Assembly (NCBI GenBank): GCA_019095985.1
Contig: CM032659.1
Coordinates: forward strand, 22,852,695-22,916,694
DNA: 64,000 nt
From: Streblospio benedicti
Lineage: Eukaryota > Annelida > Polychaeta > Spionida > Spionidae
Reading direction: 5' to 3'
Below, piece by piece: positions 37,101 through 49,100 of the stretch. The notes under the pieces were generated by a model that worked only from the letters and a program-made list of their open reading frames with translations, was not told the DNA's origin and did not search any database. Position numbers and translations under genes: made by a program. Positions within the stretch are counted from its first letter, which is position 1. Every line of letters starts with the position of its first letter.

Positions 37101-40100
37101 GTGAAACTGGTATTCACAATTGATATTGATGTAACAAAAATACTTGAAATCTTGAGATTGAGATTTTTTAATTTTACTTATGACCATGGCATCTTAATGA
37201 ATATTCTTATGCTTTAAATCAATCAAATGTTGTTAATATAATGACTTTCACTAAATCTCTGATAGTTACTCATTAATTAACTGTGCATAACAGTTGTATA
37301 ATATTCACATTTGCAGAGCTAAATGAATGTTTATCTGCACCATGTCAATATAATTCTATATGTATGGATGAAGTAAATGGCTACCACTGTGTCTGTGTTC
37401 TTGGCTACACAGGAATCCATTGTGAAACTGGTAATAACTTTACTATTATAATTACATTGATAAGACTTTAAGTGATATCTGTCTTAAAAACCATAATGCC
37501 ACATGTTCATCGTATAGATTTCCATGAATGCACTTCCACACCTTGTGAACAAAACTCAACGTGTGTGGATGAAGTAAATGGCTACCACTGTGTGTGTGTT
37601 CCTGGCTACACTGGAATGCACTGTGAAACTGGTAATTTTATCAATCAATTTGTTGTAACTTGAATTTCTTAAACACTGTAAACTTTGCATCATGGTCTAA
37701 TCATCAAATTTCTGTTTATTCTAGGTATTTTACAAGTCTAACTGTATGTAGTTATTCATTAAATTTATTTATAAATAAGCAGTATTTCTATATACTTTGT
37801 TGTTTGACAGAAATATATGAGTGTTCATCCACACCCTGCAAGAATAATTCTACATGTTTGGACGAAATAAATGGCTACCTCTGTATTTGTGCTGCTGGCT
37901 ACATCGGAGTACACTGTGAACTGGGTAGTCACTAATTATATGCATGCAACAAGAATCAGTTGCAATCTTGACATTTTTCACATATGACTGACTCCTTAAG
38001 CAATAAGCACATGCTGTGAAATTCTGTCAGTCTAATGACTTTCACTAAATGTGTAATAGTTAATAATATTGTTAATAATCATGCATTATGACAGTGCAAT
38101 TGTAATGAAATTTACCTAATTTATAAATGTTATTATTAGAACATTTTATCATGCATTAGAATTAGATGAATGTTCATCTAGACCATGTCAACATAATTCT
38201 ACATGCATGGATGAAGTAAATGGCTACCACTGTGTCTGTGTTCCCGGCTACACAGGAATCCATTGTGAAACTGGTAATACACATTTCATCAAACTATATT
38301 TTGCTAATTTTCTCAAAAATTGCAACAAAGTACACGGCAGAACAAAGTCTATAAAAGACATATTTTTTTGCATATTTTTGAGGATACACTTAAAAGACAA
38401 GTAATAAGTGTAAGGACCGTGAACTTATTAATAATGTCTGTAATATTCTAAAGAGAATAAAATTAGTTTTAACAATCAAACTTGTAATAAGTGCTAATCA
38501 ATAACAAACCCACCAACAATGAACAAATCAAGTGATAGAAGTTTTTAAGCGTGGACTATACCTATATAATTACGTTAATAAGTCTATAAGTGATATCTGT
38601 CTTAATAAACCATAATACTATGCATTCATTATATAGACATCCATGAATGCGGTTCCACACCTTGTGAACAAAACTCAACGTGTGTGGATGAAGTAAATGG
38701 CTACCACTGTGTGTGCATTCCTGGCTACACTGGGATGCACTGTGAAACTGGTAATGTTATCTTTCAAATTGTTGTAAATGGAATTTCTTAAACACTGTAA
38801 ACTTAGGATCATGATATAATCATTAACCCCTGCTCATTTTAGGAATTCTACAAGTCTATCTGTATGTATTTATTCATTACATTTTTACATGAAGAACCAA
38901 TAATTAATTAAATATACTTTGATGTTTGACAGTAATATATGAGTGTTCCTCCACACCGTGCAAACATAATTCTACATGTGTGGATGAAATAAATGGCTAC
39001 CTCTGTGTCTGTACTGCTGGCTTCATCGGAGTACACTGTGAACTTGGTAATCACTAGTTATATTGGTGCTACAAAAATAGTTGTAATCTTGATATTGTCA
39101 GTTTTCACTTATGACAACGACTCACGAAGGAATAAGCAAATGCTGTAAATAAAACATGAAATTTCATCAGTCTGATGACTTTCACTAAATGTTGCTAATA
39201 ATCATGCATTATGGCAGCATAATTGTAATCAAATTTACCTAATCTATAAATGTTAATGTCAAAATATTTCATAATGCATTAGAAATGAATGAATGTTCGT
39301 CTACATCATGTCAACATAATTCTACATGTATGGATGAAGTAAATGGCTACCACTGCGTCTGTGTTCCCGGTTACACAGGAGTCCATTGTGAAACTGGTAA
39401 AACACATTTCATCAAATTGCATTTTGCTAATTTTCTAAAATGTTGAGTTAAAATGAATCACAGAACAAATTCCATAAAAAACATATTTTTATTTGCATAA
39501 TTTTAGAGGAGACAATTAAACCACAAGTTATGAGTGTAAGGACTGAGGACTTAATTATAATGACTGTAATAATCTAAAGAGAGTCAAATCATTCTTAATC
39601 ATCAAACTTGTAATATGTTGCAATCAAATACAAACCAATGAACAAAAACATAGTGTCATCTTTATCAATAAACCATACTCCTATATGATATAGATATCCA
39701 TGAATGCTCTTCTACACCTTGTGAACAAAATTCTATGTGTGTAGATGAAGTAAATGGCTACTACTGTGTGTGCTTTTCTGGCTACACTGGAATGCACTGT
39801 GAAACTGGTAATATTGTTATTTGATGTATTGTAAATTGAACTTTCTAAACACTATGAACTTTGCATCATAGTAATTTCATTAAGGAGGGATATCCTGGTG
39901 TTCTACAAGTCTATTAGTATATAGTTAGTCATTACATTTTTATATAAAAAGAAGTAATACTCTATACTTTGTTGTTTGACAGAAATATATGAGTGTTCCT
40001 CCACACCTTGCAAACATGATTCTGCATGTTTGGATGAAATAAATGGCTACCGCTGTGTCTGTGCAGCTGGCTACAAGGGTGTGCTTTGTGAAGCAGGTAT

Positions 40101-43100
40101 ACACAAGTTTCACTGGTGCATAAGCCTAAAGTTTAATAGTCATGTCAAGAAATATAGCCCATATTTCTGCTATCAAAACTATTATTCATCAAATAACCTT
40201 GATATAGATCCATGAATGCTTCTCAACATCTTGTCAACATAAGTCTACATTGAACCTATTAACTTTCACTTGACTACATCAATCAAATAGGTTTTGTTGA
40301 AATGACATCCATTTATAGATTGATACAAGATTTTATATCAAATATAGTTTGGATATGATTTATAAATTTGAGATAACTGATGTTTGAAACATCACAAATA
40401 CCATCAAGTTTGAAAATTGGTAGTATTATCATGTACTAGCAGGCCTGGGTCCTACTGATGCAGCAAAAAATTTGATGCTGATAGCTTTTCAATGTACAGT
40501 ATAGGTTGGATTCGCATTATCCATAAATCCACTTCATCTGGATGTGAAATCTTGGCCCCGTTTTTAAAGTTACCGACTCAAACATCGTATTAAAATAATT
40601 TCATCGAAAAAAATTGCGAATAAGGAGAAAAATCACTAATAGGTAAGCAAATAGATGCTAGCCTCGTCACCCAGCTTCAATTGATAAAGAGTAAATCGTG
40701 ACACAGATCTAGATCTTTAACAGGTTTGAATTGGGCTGATATGTTACTGGTTGTTTTCGGGATAATGGATTGTTTTGATCGTAAAATGAATATCATATTT
40801 GTAATCTAGACCTTTTTCTCGTTAAATACATGTATCAAACTTCAAAACCTGATGAACAATAAGCATGGTAGTAATTAATTTAAAAACATTAAAAGTGAAA
40901 AAAATTCGGTGTCATGCATGTTTAGAAGCACGAGATCGCTAATGTTGCCAATAAAAAAAATAAACCGATTGTGAAACTTAAAAGATATTGTTTCTAGAGG
41001 TCAATACAGAATGAATATTGCAATAATCTTGATAAATGTGCAATGGATATTGATTATAAATGATACTTGTTTGATACTCATATTATCGCCCATGCCAAAG
41101 TCTATCAGAATAGTCATGGTTACTATTGTGATATTCAGACGCCCAAATATTCGGACATCTCATCAATGTACCGAGGGGTCCGGATAAGCGGACCTGCACT
41201 GTATATAGAAAATGAAATTTATCAAGGTTGCAGATTCATTTTAATCTTGCACTGACAGTATTATTTTGCACTTCTTAAAGCCAAAGTACACCAAGAAATA
41301 TACAATACTTGTATTATCATCCATGCTAATGTACTCTTCAAGTTGTAGTGTACTATAGCTCTAAAAATTTTCACAGCATTATAATTTTGGCTATGTTCCT
41401 GTGACCTATGCCATAAATATATTGAAACTAAATGACACTTGAGACTTTTACAGTTTGAAAACACTAGCGTAAACTATGAAAATTATCAGTTAGATTTATT
41501 TTTGCATTATTACGGTTACCTTAATTGCCAGGTAAAAATCTAAATAAATATTCTGTGAAATTAAAATATGAAAAAGATTTCCTTTTTTCTCATACAATGA
41601 AATCATGTATTCTCAACTATAAATATCAAAACAAGAACAAGAATATGAAATGTGTACAAGCTTCATTGTGTTCTGAACATGCTATGCTATACACATGTTA
41701 TGAATCTAACATTTGAGATTTATTATAAGGCAAATATGTTTATATAGATATCCATGAATGTACCTCCACACCATGTCAACATCAATCTGAGTGCGTGGAT
41801 GAGGTTAATGGCTACCACTGTGTCTGTGCTGCTGGATACTCTGGGATACACTGTGAAAATAGTAATTCTTTGATGGTATTTTTTATGTAGACTCATTGAA
41901 ATCATTGTTGTAAAATATTATTTAAGATATAATTTAAAATTCAAATTAAGCCATTCTAATTGTTGAAATAATTGTTTACAGAAAACTTCAACAAACATAC
42001 GTCTCATCTATTGCTAACTTTATTTGTAGTTTTTCCATATTTTCATCTATTATTAGATTATTAGTGTTATTTAGCAGAAAGGACATTATTGCTTTATTGC
42101 TAGACCTTGACGAATGTCAGTCCCAGCCTTGTCTTAACAAAGGCCGCTGTATAGATCAGGTGGACGGATTCACATGCGGTTGCCTGGCCAGTTACAGTGG
42201 GGAATTATGCCAGGATCCAGGTAATGAAATAGGAAAGTGTAATAGACATTCATGTCTTGATACATATACCCATTAATGGGAACTGCAGAATGAAGATATT
42301 CAAAACATTCATCAATGACAATTTCTAATGCTGACTGTGTTTTAACTTATGGTTAGTACATATCTATCCAGTACTGAAAGTACTGCACAAGAAAATGCTC
42401 ATTACTACTCAGTGATGAATGAACATTTCATTTAAAATTGTTACCATAACAATGTTTTCTGTTGGCAAACCTTGTTCATAGTTTGCTAGGGATAGTAGCC
42501 CACAAATACTTTTCCCTTCATGTAGCATTTTATTTTTGATTTTAAATTCATATGGTGTTGTGATTGAATGTCATAAGAGTAAAGGTAACAAGTGTATGGT
42601 GAGCTAGAGAGTAAATATAAAAATGTATGAACATTGGCGAGTTAAAATACTTTTTGTTTTTACAACAATGGAAAAGATAAAATTTTCTTTCATATTGGCG
42701 AATAATTGAAAGAAGAAGCAGCCAAGGTATATTGTATTTTACAAATTGTAATCCTCCTAATGGATCTGCATGTATTCACTATTGCACTGTCACATATCAT
42801 TTGTGCACCATACGACAAATACTCTAAAACATTATGCAAAGGCCTAATGTAATTGGTCTATAGATTTTTTAAGAACTGAATTTTTCAGTGTTTCATTGTT
42901 GCTTCTCAGATTTGATGTGTTTCTTATACTACTGTATATAATTATATAATTAGGAGTGATTTATGTTACATGAATACACCATGTTTTGAATGTTCTGGAT
43001 GTGTGGCCACATGCAAATGAAATAAATTGGTCACCAATGCTGTTTCTGCTGGTATCATTGACGTAGATTAGTATATCCAACTACAAAATCCAAATATGGA

Positions 43101-46100
43101 ATCAGAATTTTTTATTCAGAGTTATTGTATTGTATCAGTTTATTTTGCATAAAATGCATATTAAAATATCACAGTCCACATCAAAGTTTAGTTAAAAATT
43201 AGTTAAAAATTATAATTATTATATTTGATTTAGATTTCTGATAAAGAATGCTAATAGGATGTTATAAGTAGCTATGAAATTCCACATCTTATTTTTTGTC
43301 TTATTTCCCACATTCTTCGTTTTGTCATACTGTCCACATCCCATAGATTTTCGGCCTCTATTTCCATATACCACTTCCTTGATATCCATTAGCCCTCTCT
43401 TTTGCCTTCCCAACATCTTATTTCCTAACCCAACACTTATATTGTATATACATGATTATAATAAACACTCTAGAAAGTGAATATTCAACATTTCTCAGAT
43501 GAGCAATTGCTTATTAGAAATGTTAAAACCATGTCCATTTGGAGAACAGTGAAAATGCTAAAGGTATACATTAAAACAATCAAATTCGAACTGGCTTGCA
43601 GAAGGAGTCTGTACCAGCTGATGTATCTGATGCACCGTTCATGCCAGACGTAAACATGTCCCTTCCGTGGGTGAATATTCCGCCCGACACACCTAGCCCT
43701 GCTGTAGAGGCTGCCAGGAATATCTCTAATGTAAGGGCTTTAATCATCAAGTACTCCTTGTGGCCTTGTTGTAACCAACATAGTCAATAATGTTCATGGG
43801 AGTTAGTAACCCCAGTGATTTCTTCCGGGTAGTTTCTAATCTATGAATATGGTCATTGGTCTCCAATATGAGATGGAGCTTGTACTTTAGAATTCATAGT
43901 TGTGGAAATATCTAACTAGATGTATCTAGCACAAATGGTGAATATACATAAACTGATTAGCCTTGTTGTCAATGTAGCTATCATGCATTAATGATCAAGA
44001 ATAGAGTACTCTATAATACAAAGATATTTTAGGGTTAGGATTCTATCCGCTAGAGCAAGCTCTAACAACTTAACATGTCATCGAGACTTCTCATAATTTA
44101 TTGCAAATAACAATGGAATAGCAAAACATATTTGGCTACATAATAGGGAAGTTCTGAGCCTAGAATTATTGCCACCATAAATTCATGTCCTATTTACACC
44201 ATACTACAGGCCTTGGCAAATCTTCCAGAGGAGGTAAAATCTGAAATAGGCGACTCCATCGAATCCTTGCTTCAGGACTGTGTTTGGAATAATGCAAAAA
44301 TGTCTCCTAGGTAGGAAGTGTCTAAACAAATGTGTAATTAAAGCTTTATTGTACAACATTGTAAAAGATGGTTCCACTCTAAGTGGGTTTGACTAAATTA
44401 TTAATAAATTAAACTGTATGCTTTATTTGCCTTTCAGCAACTTCTCCCGGTTCTATGATGCAAAGTATGGCAACTGCTTCACTTTCAACTCTGGTAAAAA
44501 TGGCCATGTGCTGCTAGCCACACAGTCGGGACAACACTTTGGTGAGAGAGGACATTCAGCTATATGTGTGTTGGAGATCCAGAATTGTCTAGCAGATGTA
44601 TTGGTTTGGGGGGTGGGATGTGGGGGGACAGTGTCCATGACATAGCAGAAAATGATTGGTGAGCTCAGTTCACAATTGTTACATTCGAATGGTTGTTTGC
44701 AATTAGAAGTAATTAACGGTTGCAGTTGCAGATATTTCCCTACCAAAAGGCCGACCGAGTGTTTTTCTTTCAATTTTGATAACATGACTTATACAACCAA
44801 ATGAGGCGAGCCGAGATCTTTAAATCTGCTTTTTTTGGTTCTCACCAAAATCTTAGCGGACCATTTGAATGAAAATTGGCTTGAACTATAAAAAAAGTTT
44901 CGACTGCAGAGACCAGTCGAATGCAATACATGTGTGTGATATTTAGCCATCCTTAAATTGTTTTGAAACTTCCACCAATGACACAACAATACAAAAACAG
45001 AAGGAATTCCATGTACAAAGTACTTTTAAAGGCATCCATAACATACTTGATAGTTGCATTGCATTACATGTGTGTAAAATGTATGACATTGTTTTGCAAC
45101 AAGGTCTGTCGATGGACCTGTTTGTGAACCAGGCAGAGTATGTGGGGGCACTGTCACCCACGGCCGGCGTACGTCTCCTTGTGCATCGGCACGACATGTA
45201 CCCGTTCCTAGAGGAGGAGGGCTGGGAGGTCAGCGTGGGGCAGAAGGCCAGTGTCAGGATAGAAATGGTACATACCTACCAATAATAGACGCTATAAATG
45301 GGGTGGCAAATTGTTATTTCTATTGAAATGTTATAGTTAAAATTATAAATATATGTAATGATGGGAAAAGTGATATTATAAGCAAGACGTGAGGTAAGAG
45401 AGAATTTTTTTGTTTTCTTTTATTCTTTTTGGTAGGGATGGGTAGGGCTGGGTGGGATGGGGTTTTGGTGTAGGGGTGGCTGGGGGTTTGGGGACTTATA
45501 ATTGCTCATGATGCTTCCACGCATTATTCTTTTCAAAGAAATTGTCAATTTACTCTACTCAAAGATGTATTGATTATTGAGATATAATTTCCTCTTGAAT
45601 ATTCTAATTTTGATTATTCTTCATTCCAGTGTTTTATACACTGGCTTGTACCCAATTAAGATGCTCAAATTTGGCATGTCAGTTGGAAATGGTGACCACA
45701 AGACCCCTATATCACATGGGCCAAAACAGTCCATATTTGGGCCCATTATTAGGTCCATTTTACTACTATTCAATACGCTTTAGCGTGTGTTCACACATAT
45801 GCGATATCGCTTGAGCGACGGAGCGACGAGGCGACGAAGCGACAGGCGATATTTTCGGTATATCATATTTGCATTGAGCCGTTCACACATACGCGACGAA
45901 GCGACGAGGCGATATCGCTTGAGCGATTTTTTTGCTTCATGAGCGATAAAATCGCCTCATCGCTAGGCGATTTCCCTGGAACACGATCGTTATCTCGTAG
46001 TCTAGCATTTTTTAATTGATTTTTTTATATAATTATTGACCCGCCATGTTTAATTGATTTTATTTGACACTTAGTACACCACACAGTACACCACACAGTA

Positions 46101-49100
46101 TTGGAATCGTTATTTTTTGAAAATTTGTTTGAGAAAACCAAGAAATAAGAAATAATTAAAGTGCAATGGCATCATGTATCTCTAGTTCTTCTTGCAGAGC
46201 ATTATACGTCTTGCTCAGCCATGTTTAGCGTCGACAGTACCTCCAATGATTCAGTATCGGCCAATATATAAACTATCTGAAAAAAATAATCAATTGGAGA
46301 TAAAGATTTTTTATACATTCAAGGAAAATCGACATTGAAAATCGCTTGCAAAATCGCGTGTGTGTGAACACCAAATCGCCCATCGCCTCATCGCTACGTC
46401 GCTCCGTCGCATCGTCGCTCAAGCGATATTGCGTATGTGTGAACGTACGCTTAGCCAGCATGGATAAAAATCAATATCATAAGGCAGCAACATTAGTCTA
46501 GCCTGGTGCTGTTAGCTGCTGAAACATGAATATTGATTTTTTGCCAATATATAGACAGTGGCATTCCAGTGTTTTTCCAGGTATAAAACACTGGTTTGCC
46601 CTCACTGGGGGCGCTTTTCATTGATTATTCCAAAGAGAGAATTATGATATTGATATCTAAATAAATAAATTAAAATGAATTTTGATTATCGTTAATACTT
46701 TGGAATGACATTTAGCAAACTATAAGAACAGAATAAATCGTAAACACAGAAATCTACAAACATGAGGTCTGTAATTTTCAGCAAACATTTTCAAATAAAA
46801 AGTTAGCATTGAACAAGTTTGTCGTCAAATAAGTTTGAAAAATGGCAGCTAGGCATGTTTATTTCTCACATGAACATTTCAGGTGAGGAAAGAAGCCTAC
46901 CAGCCCTCCTGGTTTGAACCGCATGAGCCGTGCAGTGATGGAAATAAAGACATCATATATAATGCCACCTACTCCTGGAGGGTAAACATTTTTGTTTGGT
47001 TATGGGATGAAGTGTGTGGAGAATATATCATCATCCTAGTTTCTTTGTGGATTTCCCTATGTCACTCTTATTGAGCTACTTTGCCACAGGTCACTTGTTA
47101 TTTATTCTTGCTATGTAAATGTCAACACAATACATTTTCATAAGAATAGTGCTAAACCAGCTAATAAATACACCACCTCATCAATTGCACAAATTATGAA
47201 CAATAAGCAACATAATTATTTGATATATGTATCTTGAAAATGTGTGTAGAATCTCCCTGACCCGTATCGACCCCCCTAAAAACAACAACAAAAATTCAAA
47301 AACTAAAAGAAAACAAAGCAGTCCCTGTCCCCTCTTAAAAACAAACAAAAACAGCACCAAAAACTACAAAAACAAACTGCAAACACCTACTATAAGTGCT
47401 TGCAATATTGTATTATATTATTGTATTCCATATTGGTGAATGTTCCATTACTCTGATTTAGCCTTGCCAGAAAACCTGCCTGCAGAACAGCAAGATAGAG
47501 CACTGCGGCTGTGCCGACCCACTTCTACCCAACCCTAGGAACATAAGATATTGTCAACTAGAAGGTAGGTAAAAATACCAAATCATTGAAGTGGACTCAG
47601 TGATCCTATAGTCGTCAGCACTAGCTTACTTGCCTATGTAACAGATATGTGTTTTTATGGATAAATTTATCTTTTGTCTCATATATGTAGCATCATCCAC
47701 ATATACCGTACTGTACTATGAATTGTATTGTAATCTGTCACTGTGAAGCCTGCTTAACAAATAAGCAAAATCTGAGTACATACACTGTGATTTTTTTTTG
47801 GTATTTGGTTGTGGTTCGTTAGAATTAGCTACGTTTTGTCTAGTTGTGTCACACCATTTGCATATGATAAATTTCAGCTGAAAAAAGCGGGTATTAATTT
47901 TTCTTTTTCCTGATATGATAAATCATGAGCTATCTGTATACAAAAGTTTATGATGATGATTAACAAGAATTTCAGCTTTTTTATAGATATGTGATTACGT
48001 GTCGACCCAATGCACCCATATCTCCAATGGAAATATTTTATGAAGTTTATGTACACAGATGCTAAAACGCTGGTATTTATAAGTGTGCTCCTTGTCCCAC
48101 TGTAGATACAGGTTGCAGTGATGAACAGGAGAAAAAGCTGAACATAAGTATGGTGGAATGCCAATGCTGGACACCTTGTGTGTAAGTTTGAACAAATAGT
48201 AAGATCAGCATCTTCAGTGCTGCGGTATTTCTATATTGCTTAGTTTGTAGTTCTTGATAACTATTGACCGTTGTTCATTGAGACTGCAGATTTTATATTA
48301 TGGGGTTGAAGTTAATGATTGTTGTTGATTTGTCATCGTTTAAATGTGCTAATAATCATTGATTAAGCTAGGTGAACTTGGAATGTGTAAATCAGCATTG
48401 ATTGTCCTCTATCATTACGTCTCTTGAGTAAGTTTCAATAACTTTGTTGATATTTGTTGATATGTGTCATAATTTGTTTTCCAACATTTTTATATTTGGA
48501 GTAGTGACCTTCATATTGAAGTTAGTTTGACCTTATAACCTATGAATTGCATAGAAAATGAGACTTTCACCGGTTGAAAATATCTTTGTTTCTGCAATGA
48601 TTTTTGTAATTTATGGCATCTTACTTTCAGTGAAACTTACTACCGGAGTACATTAGCAAAGTCGTCATGGCCGTCACTACATTATGAGGTAGCTATTCCA
48701 TTTATGTTTTTTGTGTGTGGTTAACTTCATGATAAAATGACTGTGATTGTGATACAGGATATTGTAAAACAAGTGGGCCAGGGCACGGCAACGTCCAGTC
48801 AGGTTACAAGTGTACTCGCCATAGAGCGATTCAGTAACATAGAGGGTAGCAGGATTAAGGCGGCATGTTGCCTGAAGAGGCATTGCGCTATCGATACTGG
48901 CTAGGTATGAACACGTCTGAAAGACATGCGAAAGGTTAGCTCAGTGGACTAGAGCGCCTGTCTCACACATAATGAATGGTCTGGTATTAGCAGGGCACTG
49001 TGAGTTCGATTCCACGGCCTTTCAAATAACTTTACAAGCGTGTCTCTGAAATTTCCTTACATTATAAGGTATATATATTTCATTTGTATTTGCTACGATG

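Larger units (their letters stand above)
33247..42220 (+). other. Array of 18 EGF exons (gene 2)
   Basis: Mostly 114-nt phase 1-1 exons. The first (33247-33363) and last (42104-42220) are 117 nt, and the second (34780-34890) is 111 nt. Most domains have calcium-binding-type starts (DINEC, DIHEC, EIYEC), the C-x-D-x4-Y-x-C hydroxylation pattern and CxSxPC. Many also have an NSTC sequence, which gives an N-glycosylation sequon as well as an O-fucose-type site. EGF 7 (36996-37109) has a seventh cysteine (CQCNSTC). The first EGF lacks the DxxEC calcium motif. Confidence 0.88.

Noticed and set aside
41067-41255. HGYYCDI stretch that looks like part of an EGF exon
   Set aside because: It lies inside the pogo-like MITE and has neither the other cysteines nor splice sites.
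48930-49023. Possible tRNA gene
   Set aside because: The central arm is too long and has no clear anticodon loop, and the sequence belongs to a repeated element family.
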